From: Ectobius pallidus
Lineage: Eukaryota > Arthropoda > Insecta > Blattodea > Ectobiidae
NCBI GenBank assembly: GCA_964059195.1
Contig: CAXKWD010000006.1
Span: 17,074,129-17,138,128 of the forward strand
Direction: 5' to 3'
DNA length: 64,000 nt
Shown here: piece after piece, positions 34,251 to 43,395 of the stretch
Numbering within the stretch: the first letter of the stretch is position 1
Layout: each line of letters begins with the position of its first letter
Made by a program: the position numbers and the translations under genes
The notes under the pieces: generated by a model
The model's database searches: none
The model's input: only the letters and a program-made list of their open reading frames with translations
Told to the model about the DNA's origin: nothing

Positions 34251-37200
34251 TGAGGCGAATTTTGAATAATCCGCCTCATGTTCGCTCCCCGCGTCGCATT
34301 TGTTTGGTAGCCGCCACTCTGTGCTGCACTCTGGACGGTGCGAGAGTCAGTCACTGGGTTCATGCAGTGATCAGTCTGAGCGAGTCTTTTCAAGGTGTAG
34401 GGGGTTCGCCTTCGGGATGCGGAATATTTTGGGTGAGTGTTCATTCTACGCTATATAAATTTGAAGTTGCTGAAAATTAAAGTGTATAGCCCTTCTGGCT
34501 AAAGTGATTATGAAATGTTTTCCATTACTATAGATGATACCAGAACCTTTCTTTTGAAACAAGATTCTCTGACGTCGAGATTTATCATAATTTTCTTCAC
34601 TTAGGAAATGGAGCCGTATAAGAAATTAATTGCCGTTTGTTAAATTCACATACATTTGTCTTGTAGCAGGATATGAAGGTATTAATGTTAGTTATTGAGG
34701 ATGAGTTGCCTATTGTGGCCATGACCAAATCAGCTTATATGACGTCACTTGGACGCCATGGTAAATTTTATTTTCGAGAGAATAATTGGTCACATTGAGA
34801 AAATACTTTCGCTTTCGGAAGAAAGAAATCTATGCTGCTTGATTCCCTTCATTTCTGATTAGCTGGTTATCTTCGTGTTAAGATATATAATATTCTGCTT
34901 GACGCTAACTTAATGGGTGTTCATTCTTGAAAACGTGGGTACGGTTTTGGAATCCTTACATAGTTTTTTATATGGGTCATTTCAAGGTGCATGGCAGATA
35001 GTCCATGAGGGTTTTGAGCATGAGTTGCAAAGGTGACCTTTTTCCTTTAGCTATCGCCCTGAAGTCGTGTTATCATGAGAGTATTACTTTGTAGCCCTAA
35101 AATATATATATAATTGCATTTGCCATCTTTGCAGTAGGTTATATTGGAACAGTTCCAAGGTTGTTATATTTAATAAAGCCTAACTTGCATTAGAAATTTG
35201 GTAGTAGGTTGTTAGTTCCCATATTGCTTAATATAGGTTACGTTTAAAAGAAAACTCTGAACTCCTATTAAACTCTAATTAGAGTATTGTATTTAATTTC
35301 CCTCATATTCATTCGTTGGCATTATAAAAAGATTCCCTTGAATTATCTATTATTAGAATACCATTTCTGGGTCAGGCTTTAATGGGAGACCTAGTTCCTT
35401 GTCCAGGTCAGAGAATTATTTATCCAGTGGGTCTTGTGGGTAACATGCGTAAAGCGTCGTATGGCTCAACTTGACTTTATATAACTTATGACCTTTCAAA
35501 GGGTTCGATCGGAGATCGGAATTTCTGATAAGTTACGACATGACGTCTGGACGGAAGGGCATGTATCAATGTGCGTGCTGACAAATGATTATGTAGCGAT
35601 CTTACGATCGGTAAGAAAATGATCTAAATTTTATAATTAACCAAACATATATAATATTTTCAAGAAGCTTTTATGTTGAAATATAGTATTTTCAAAAGAG
35701 ATATTCTCTACCTTCTCAAGTCAGTTAATTAAAAGTGGCTAGCATTCTTATAATAATTCAGTTTGTTGGTTAGTTTACCATGTGAAGTAAGATTTTGGAG
35801 TTCTTATATACTAAGGCTAATATAACCTGATATATTTTGATAGGGTTGAGAATTATTTTAATAATTCCTAGTTGTGTATAATCAACCAAGCATATATAAT
35901 ATTTTCAAGAAGCTCTTATGTTGAAATATAGTATTTTCAAAAGAGATATTCTGTACCTTCTTAAGTCAGTTAATTAAAAGTGGCTAGCATTCTTATAATA
36001 ATTCAGTTTGTTGGTTAGTTTACCATGTGAAGTAAGATTTTGGAGTTCTTATATACTAAGACTAATATAACCTGATATATTTTGATAGGGTTGAGAATTA
36101 TTTTAATAATTCCTAGTTGTGTATAATCAACCAAGCATATATAATATTTTCAAGAAGCTCTTATGTTGAAATATAGTATTTTCAAAAGAGATATTCTGTA
36201 CCTTCTTAAGTCAGTTAATTAAAAGTGGCTAGCATTCTTATAATAATTCAGTTTGCTGGTTAGCTTACCATGTGAAGTAAGTTTTTGGAATTCTTATATA
36301 CTAAGGCTAATATAACCTGACATATTTTGATAGGTTTGAGAATTATTTTTAATAATTCCTAGTGGTGTATAATCAACCAAACATATATAATATTTCGAGA
36401 AGCTCTTATATTGAAATATAATATTTTCAAAAGAGATATTCTGTACCTTCTTAAGTCAGTTAATTAAAAGTGGCTAGCATTCTTGCTATTAACTTATACC
36501 CTCAGTTTAGTTCCTACCTGGAACTGTATTAGCAGATTTAATATATATATTAAGTAAACTTACCCCTCTATTATCTTGAAGTTTAGAAAATATATTTTAA
36601 AATAATTTATATTCGTCTGTGTAATAAAATAAATGTGACTTTCTCAGTAAACATTTCTATTTGAAATATAAGGCTCTGAGTTTATACCTCTATGGCTTTT
36701 CAAATTAGTTAACTTAAGAAGTCACCCGACTTGTATTAGCGTAGTACCTTGGGGGCCTGGTGGCTAGTTTATGGTACCTTCTGATAGTTAGATTTCTTTT
36801 GAGTAAAGAAATTCACTTGTCAAAAATAAATTGGAATTATTGCTTAGCGTTTCAAGTTAGAGTGTGCTAGTTAACTGGAATTAATCTTATACTGTGGTCT
36901 TCTTGGAAGAAGATAAATTATCTAATAATTAGTCATTGGAAGAAACGAAATAGATATAGGTTACTCATATTTTAGTATGTGAGCTTAGTTATGTAATAGG
37001 TGAGGTACTTGAGGTCTAGGATTGGGCTGTGCTAGTAGTGTGTTACATATATTATTGATAGTTGACTCTTTCCTTTAAACCCATATTATTATATTCAAGT
37101 TGTAGCAATCTTGAGATTATCAATTGTATTAAAATTGTTATTAAGTATCTGGAGTTTGTTTTGGGGCTCGCTATGTTATCCTGTCCTCCACCCTCTCTTG

Positions 37201-37338
37201 TGATTGAGTTCTCTTCCTTTAATGGTTTTGATCTACGGCCTCATTCTTCCTGGGTTTTTGGAACTTGTGCAGAACTCAACACTCAAATATTTTAGTATCT
37301 AAGTTTACAACCAGAGAGAGAGTAAACCCGGCGTTACA
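34251..37338 (+). repeat. 3088-bp solo LTR, long-LTR family LL2
   Basis: Begins TGAGGCGAATTTTG and ends GGCGTTACA. It is flanked by the 4-bp duplication aata (34247-34250 and 37339-37342), and the empty site is known from the Helitron sequence, so both ends are exact. The first 28 bp form an almost perfect palindrome (tgaggcg ... cgcctca). It holds a 245-bp tandem array and no long ORF. Related in design to the LTRs at 43396 and 48679 (same palindromic TGAGRCG start, about 3 kb, internal tandem repeats) but otherwise diverged. The orientation is assumed from that start motif. Confidence 0.85.
35636..36488 (+). repeat. 245-bp tandem repeat inside solo LTR (3.5 copies)
   Basis: Units start with atcaaccaa(a/g)catatataa at about 35636, 35881, 36126 and 36372. 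The second and third units are almost identical, while the first and the partial fourth are more diverged. Confidence 0.9.
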
Positions 37339-37515
37339 AATAGTTAAATCATTATATTAACACCTAAATCATGTGGACTATATATCACGATTAGATAGCG
37401 TCACCTGGTAAAAGCGACCTCAGATTCGAGTTCCTTGGCCCAGAAAACCCCTGTATAGTGAGTTTCGTCCAAATCGAACGTTTGACCATATTTAGGCTAA
37501 TATTGATTATCCCTA

Positions 37516-37528
37516 TAATAATAATAAC

Positions 37529-37562
<34 letters not shown>
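37516..37562. repeat. (AAT)n microsatellite inside Helitron
   Basis: About 15 AAT units with one ACA interruption. It sits at the same Helitron position as the (ATT)n at 15557-15609 on the other strand. Confidence 0.9.
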
Positions 37563-37564
<2 letters not shown>

Positions 37565-37904
37565 CCTCTTCGGTGTAGGTTGAAAATTTCATATTATGTT
37601 TGCGTGCCTTGACATTAAAAACAAATGAATCGACCAGCGTGAGCTCAACATTCAAGAAATCGCGATGCTTTTATGTCGAAGGTATGACAAAAATAGCCAA
37701 AGCCTAGTGTAATTGATTTGTATTACTGAAAACTCATGCTTCGAAAACGCAATAAATACACGTTTTCTGCCCGTTTTTCACTCATAACTCACGAACGAAA
37801 GCGAAAATTAAAATTCCGGCTTCGAGGTGCACATTCCGACCCTTCAGTCCATCTATGTTTAAAATTTCAGATCTCTGAGTTCAGTAGATTTCGCTGGGCA
37901 TCGC

Positions 37905-37905
37905 G

Positions 37906-37936
<31 letters not shown>
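37905..37936. repeat. (GACA)n microsatellite, Helitron 5' region
   Basis: Seven or eight GACA units. All H1 copies carry a shorter version near the 5' end. Confidence 0.9.
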
Positions 37937-37937
<1 letters not shown>

Positions 37938-37971
37938 GAGGAAGACAGACACTTCCTTTTATTAATATAGA

Positions 37972-39079
37972 ATTCGGGGCTTGCCAGTATATACATACTC
38001 GTATTATAAGTATTAATGGTATTCTGACATTTATAAAGATGGATAATTATTTCAACAGTCTGCTAGTGTGCAATGACTATGTGAGACCTTTACTTCTTCA
38101 CGCTAGGCAACAAAATGTTTCGATCTTCTGAGTTCATCGGCCTGTATACCATTATGGAATGTAGTTCAATCCGATTATAGGCTACTCTTCAATATTCATT
38201 CTGCCGTTATGCTGTGTTTGATACAGAATAATTATTTTAACTTATTTATGCATTCAGTTTCTTAAATAATAGAAGTTCTTGTGTTCTACATTATTTTATA
38301 ATAATATAAGAATAGCGCACAATGTGCATAGAATAAATTATGTACATAGTTCCGTTAAGGATATAGTTCTTTTCGTACATGTTCTAGCATGGTATCGCTG
38401 GCAGAGACCCCCGCACCAGTCACATACACAACTCTCACTTGGGTCGTGGTAGCTTTTGGTACGACATAGTTTGTGGTGAAATCCATGCACGGCAAAACGG
38501 GTCATGGTGTGCCGAAGCTCGTACATCGAACCCATCCATTCCGACGTGTTCATTGCATCGGTCGTGTAAAATTCTGCCCATATGTCAGCTTTCTTTTTGT
38601 ACAGCTCTGTCAGTTTTATTATTTTATCTATTTCATTATTTTATTTAAGGTAGGCTACATGTACACCCAAGAAACCAAAGAAATTACGAAAAGTTGCATT
38701 TTTTGGAAACGATATATTTAGATAGACAGCTATTGTCCCTTTAATTTCATAAATTAATTTTTAAATTCTGGCTGCTAATTCCTTAGATAGAGTCCCTTTT
38801 CTAAGAAGCATCATTTGCCATGCCCCTTACTCATCTATCAAATTTCAGTATTTCTATACTTCGCTCTCTGCAAGAGGTTCTCATATTGACTAATAGTTGT
38901 CACTAATACACTAGTAAGTAAGTGAAGCCATGCTGGGGTCAAAATGAACTGTTTGTACTTGGTATTTTCATGTTCATCCCGACATGTGATTTAGACATGT
39001 TTCAATTCACGCAATGCTTTCTTTACAGTTTTCCGTAAGTAAGAAATCGCTTGGTATTCAATTCTTCCAAACATCACAA
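37972..39079. other. Unrecognised stretch with one unusual frame
   Basis: Most of this is AT-rich DNA without a recognised feature. The minus-strand frame at 38338-38553 (71 aa) stands out: its DNA is richer in G+C and CpG than the flanks. It reads GSMYELRHTMTRFAVHGFHH and then CVCDWCGGLCQRYHARTCTK, a dense Cys/His cluster. I do not recognise it. It could be a piece of a degraded element or of a zinc-binding protein. Confidence 0.4.
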
Positions 39080-40215
39080 TCTCTATATATATAAAAGGCT
39101 TTGTCTGACTGTCTGACTGGCAGAGAATCAACGTAGAGTCTAAACTATAACAGGTAGAGACTTGGAATTTTTTACAGTACCTTCGTTTCATAATGTAGGT
39201 GCTCACTAAGAAAGGACTTTGAAAAATTTTGATTTTAAATGCCAAAAATCAAATGTTTTTGATAATATTTAATACCTTTTTACACAGAATTATCGAATCC
39301 AAATCACATTTGACATTAAAACATATTGTTGCCAGTAGGTTTCAGATGGGTGTGGAAAAAAATGAGACTAGAATTTGACAAAATAGAGAACTATCAATAT
39401 CCACAAAAATAATGCAGTCACATAAATTTTTTTACCCTGGACATAGAGAAAACAATACGAGGTATGGTGATATATATATTATTGTATCGCAGGTTTTGGA
39501 GAGAGAAGTAAGAAAGGGATATTACATTTCTGTTTAATTTCATCCCCAAAACGGTTTATGGTAACATGAGAGTGAGAAATAAAATATTCCGCAAACACAA
39601 TAGAATTTTATGTTACCGGAATTTATGTTTCTTCTTATTTCAACCCCTACCCGGCTTGCTGTGTACAAGCGATGGGATACAACATTCGTATAGGATAATT
39701 TCCATGCTTCAGAAAATTTTGTTGTATCACAGAAGTCGATATAATACATTAAAATACGTTATGTTCAGGTACTGTGGGCCATTCGATATCATTGTTGCAT
39801 GTTATACACAGCGTAGCGTGAAATAAATATCCTATTCGGAATGATTCCATTTTATTTATTGATTTGTTGCGTTACACAAAACAATTAAGGAACAGAAAAG
39901 AGCTGCAGAGGATTGGCCGTCTCCAGATTCAAGATCATGTGAGGTTAAAAAGCGACGTGCGAGGTAGTATAGTAGTGCAATACGCAAACAGCAATTAAAT
40001 TCGGCTAAGAAAACATTTTTGGGAAAAAATCCCAATGCGCATCAGATTGCTAATACTAATTATCAGAAAAAATTATGCAATTCATACAATTTATGTAAAA
40101 ACGATGTCAATGTTAATGAATATGTTTCAATTATTTATCTGTTAAATAAATTATTTAAACAAAACATCCCGGAGTTGAGTAAATAATCGCGGGCGAAGCC
40201 GCGGGCACATGCTAG
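39080..40215 (+). mobile_element. Helitron H2, complete non-autonomous copy
   Basis: 5' end: A then TCTCTATATATATAAAAGGC followed by tgtctgactgtctgactgg. 3' end: hairpin cgcgg-gcgaag-ccgcg, then ggcacatgCTAG and T at 40216. The 3' 30 bp equal H1, while the 1.1-kb interior is different, so it is a separate family using the same terminus. No Rep/helicase domain is recognised. A segment near 39890-39990 reads KELQRIGRLQIQDHV and might be a decayed helper-derived piece. An interior part (39540-39740) is shared with 26565-26760. Confidence 0.7.
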
Positions 40216-40573
40216 TCCTTCTATAAATTAACATGTCAAGATGATTTTGGTTTCATTTTGAATCTTCAAATGTTTTCTAGTCTTAATCAAGAGACATTTT
40301 TTTTTACAAACATTCTACTGTGTTCTAGACTTTTGTTTATAATGATGTGAACAAAAATTATTTTCAGGTCATAGAAATCTATGTAACAATTGAAAGTATC
40401 AAGTATCCAAATAAAATAAAATAAAATAAAATAAAATAAATGTCAGGCACTAGAAAATTATTCTGTTTACAAGATACTGAAAATTTTGTGTTTCTATCTT
40501 TCTTGGTTTTGAAGTAAACATGTTTCAAGTATACATTCAAAAATTTTCAAGGTAAACAATTTTTATAAAGAAA
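40216..40573. other. AT-rich spacer with (AAAAT)n
   Basis: Contains an (AAAAT)n run at about 40410-40441. Nothing else recognised. Confidence 0.6.
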
Positions 40574-40917
40574 CTAGCTTAAAAGGCCCGGCGTCGCTCG
40601 GGTTTTGTATTTTGTTAATGCGAAAATAACTTATGAAGGACTTTCGATTTTCAAACTCTAAGTCTTTAAGGTCTTTATATAGGTATTAAGAATTTGAAAT
40701 GGGGAAGAACGACTTATCACACACAAACTATTCCCTCAGAAAACGCTAGATAGGCTATAGCTTATTATAGCTTATAGCAGATCCCCACGGCTTCTCCCAA
40801 GATAATTAATTGAAAGATTAACAATTAAGAGCAAAATAATTAAAGTATTATATTTATTAACACTTTGCACGCGAAACATTCATAGGTGTAAACTAAATAT
40901 TTGATAGGCCTAATTAA

Positions 40918-41887
40918 CCCTGCAGTGCTCGCGCGCTGTTTCAGGACATAGAAGCTCGCGCGGCGTCTGAGAGACGCCGTTCATGTTTTACGTTGTTTCT
41001 ATTGTTTTATGTTGTTTTGAGTGTTCATTTTGTTTATTGAGGGTTGTCGTAGTTTATTTAATATTATTGGACATGTTTTGCGTGCATTGCTTAATTAAAA
41101 ATATGTGTATTAAGTCAATTTATTGAAAATGAGCATTTAACTAACCATATTGGACACAAATCACTGTTAGCACATTATGACTTCAATTAATTAATAATAA
41201 AACAATGTTGTTAGGCATGTAACAATTTTAAAATAATTTTAAAATATTATTGTGCTAAGACTATAGGTATAACAACTTTTACTACTAGTTACTGATCTCT
41301 TCTTATTCCATTTAGAAACTTTGTCCCGCCCTACGAAATATTTAGGCCTATCACATTCACTACAATCATTATCATCATCATCTGCTTCTTGTCCAGTGTC
41401 CGTTGACTCACTTCTAGACTCCGAAATGTTTTCTTTAGGATCACTATCGGAATCAAGTTCAACATCATCTTCTTCTTCTTCTAGCAACTTTGCACTATCT
41501 TCCAATCATTTGGATCAGAAAGATTATGCTATTTCTTCTCCTTTCCACTCATTGCCAAGCCTAAAGATAAATAATTTCCATAGAAAAGATTGGTATTGTA
41601 GGTTTATGATCACTAGTTTCTGCAAGAAATTTATTTTAAACCAGTAACTTACCTTGTAACAGTAAAGCTCGCGCGGCGTCTCACAGACGCCATCTACATT
41701 TTCGCAACAATAACTTCACCCCACCGTTGCTAGGTGAAAACTGGAGGGTTGCCGTTTGGATATGTTATTTAAGAGTAGTTGACCGAAAGGTAGATGGCAG
41801 GTCAGCACAATGGCCTCATAGGTATTCTAGATATAGTGAAATGAATCTGGTCTGGCGTCTGTCAGACGCCACGCGAGCACTGCAGGG
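40918..41887 (-). mobile_element. piggyBac derivative flanked by TTAA
   Basis: 970 bp with terminal inverted repeats CCCTGCAGTGCTCGCG and its mirror CGCGAGCACTGCAGGG, flanked by TTAA on both sides (40914-40917 and 41888-41891). These are the hallmark ends and target of piggyBac. Three subterminal palindromes of the form ggcgtct-nnn-agacgcc lie at about 40959, 41677 and 41852. The interior keeps the transposase N-terminus only, so it is a non-autonomous internal deletion product. Confidence 0.9.
41239..41505 (-). pseudogene. piggyBac transposase N-terminal fragment
   Basis: The minus-strand frame starts with no in-frame ATG. An ATG in another frame at 41507-41509 suggests a small indel. It reads a long acidic run (LLEEEEDDVELDSDSD, then EADDDDNDCSECD) followed by RPKYFVGRDKVSKWNKKRS. 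The acidic N-terminus and the YxGRDKxxKWxK motif are typical of the start of piggyBac transposases. The DDD catalytic domain and C-terminal zinc finger are absent. It lies inside the TTAA-bounded element and reads leftwards. Confidence 0.7.
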
Positions 41888-42289
41888 TTAATGAAACAGC
41901 TATAAATCCGGCTTTGAAGTGAATTTCACGATTAGAAAATAAATGGAAAAATGCAGTATTCGAAAGATTATGAGAATTGAAATCGATTAAACTCACGATA
42001 AAAAAGTGTGTAAATGTATTTGACAGACAGACATAGTACATTAGTTTTTATTTATATAGGTGAAGAATGGAATAAGCCTACTGAGACCGAGATTTCTATA
42101 TTCATTTGTCCAGACTTATAATTCCGTTACATTTCAGGCAGATTTAACGACCCTACATAAGATATTTTAATTACGATTACATATAAAAACGTTGTAGCCA
42201 GGACCCCGAACTAAGCAACTTCCCCGGAATTTTCTGTAAACTATATTCCATGTCAAATAAAATATGTTTAACATTACCTTATCGACATC

Positions 42290-42625
42290 TATAGCTTTTA
42301 TAATAACCTGAGATATCCATTGCCTTCCATAGCGATCGCGACGATATTATTTCCAAGGTATGACAATAATAGACAAAGCCTTCTGCAATTGATTTGACAA
42401 CTGAAATGAATAACTCAAAACGAATGCTTCGAAAGCGTAAAAATTGCACGTTTTCTTTCCGTTTTTCACTCATAACTCGCGAACGAAGGCTAAAATTAAA
42501 AATGTAGTATGACAGAAACCTTCCCGGGAATGTACCCAACAACTTCCCAAAGTTTCATGGCGATCGGATGAATGGTGTAGTAATGCATAAAGGACACACA
42601 CACACACACACACACACATACATTC

Positions 42626-42675
<50 letters not shown>
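42290..42675 (-). mobile_element. Helitron 5' part (continues at 54538-54546)
   Basis: Shares the block gatgcttcgaaagcgtaaaa, gtttttcactcataactcgc with H1 copies, but has a different 5' part (accttcccgggaatgtaccc, then an (AC)n and a (TA)n tract). After removing the DNA transposon at 42676-54537 the (TA)n continues into tatagat at 54541-54547. On the element strand this reads A then TCTATATA, a correct Helitron 5' end. The matching 3' end was not found to the left. Confidence 0.55.
42590..42675. repeat. (AC)n and (TA)n microsatellites
   Basis: (AC)n at about 42594-42618 and (TA)n at about 42631-42675. The DNA transposon is inserted at the right edge of the TA run. Confidence 0.9.
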
Positions 42676-42677
<2 letters not shown>

Positions 42678-43229
42678 TCGCTTAAGAAACAATACCGCGT
42701 AACTGACACTTTTGGTGAAAATGACATTTTTATACTGTTGGCATCACTGAAATAGCGCGCTTATGATGAAATATCTTTCAAGATGAAATTTTGTGTCATG
42801 ACCTTGCAAAAGAGGCATACACAATACCGCATATCTGAAGCAACATAGAAAATTCAGAAATACCGCGTAACTGAACCAGTGTACAACACCGCGTATCTGA
42901 TTTCATTGAAAACTTTATATAATACCGCCTATCTGTCGTATACGGCGCACGGTTCAACTTAGTTTACTAATGCAACATAAGGTGACATATAACCCTAGGA
43001 TTTTTATTTGGGCTCACCCATTTCCGTTTCTGCACCTGTGGATTAAACATTATTAGGCTGCTGTCAGTTTACTTTTACATCAAGATGAGAGAAGATATAT
43101 TTCATAGTATGAGTTAAGATCTATTCTGACGATAGAAGGTACATTACATGGTAAGTGCTATTTAAGATGTTTTGTATGAATCGATTTTACATATTCTCTT
43201 GTAATTAACACGAAAAAATTATTTAAAAA

Positions 43230-43395
43230 AGAATATATCTTGTATTGAAACAGATTGCCTGAAATCGTGCCGAACACACAGGTACAGTTCTGTACATGAC
43301 GTGGATCTGCTTGAAGAAGTTGTAGATGGATTATTTACTGAAGAAGAAATAATTGCAAAATTAGGATTTATATTCAGTAAGTTTAGAAATTCTAC
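43230..43395 (+). pseudogene. Transposase 5' exon, left part (cut by LTR insertion)
   Basis: The frame reads RTHRYSSVHDVDLLEEVVDG, then FTEEEIIAKLGFIFSKFRNS, and is cut at 43395 by the LTR element. After the element, from 51738, the sequence continues aggataaaacgaagtaagta, where gtaagt looks like a splice donor. This is likely the 5' coding exon of the transposon gene, but I do not recognise a domain in it. Its role as an exon is inferred from position and the donor. Confidence 0.4.

Larger units (their letters stand above)
34187..37971 (-). mobile_element. Helitron H1, second copy abutting the first, split by a solo LTR
   Basis: Its 3' end (cgcgggcgaagccgcgggc, then acatgcta) directly touches the 5' TC of the first copy, without spacer and with the terminal G lost. 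The 5' end at about 37971 is TCTATATTAATAAAAGGAAG followed by GTCT repeats. The body is interrupted after 34250 by a 3088-bp solo LTR. Removing it restores gagcataatagttaaatcat, as seen in the other H1 copies. Confidence 0.75.
40574..42063 (-). mobile_element. Helitron-like element H3, composite, split by piggyBac
   Basis: On the minus strand the 3' end at 40574 reads cccgagcgacgccgggcc, then ttttaagCTAG and T, a hairpin (cccg/cggg) plus CTAG end different from H1. A second, internal H1-like 3' region begins at about 40786 (ccacggcttctcccaagata). The 5' side near 42063 is tcacctatataaataaaaac plus a short GTCTGTC run; the base before TC is T, so this end is less certain. A 970-bp piggyBac derivative interrupts it. 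Confidence 0.5.

Noticed and set aside
34250..34480. 76-aa frame at the left end of the solo LTR and its minus-strand mirror
   Set aside because: Lies in LTR sequence and has no coding signature.
35636..36488. Regular direct repeats considered as a CRISPR array
   Set aside because: Units are 245 bp with no short-repeat/unique-spacer alternation, and the context is a eukaryotic LTR.
42470..42727. Minus-strand frame with IYIYIY and CVCVCV
   Set aside because: Translation of (TA)n and (AC)n microsatellites.
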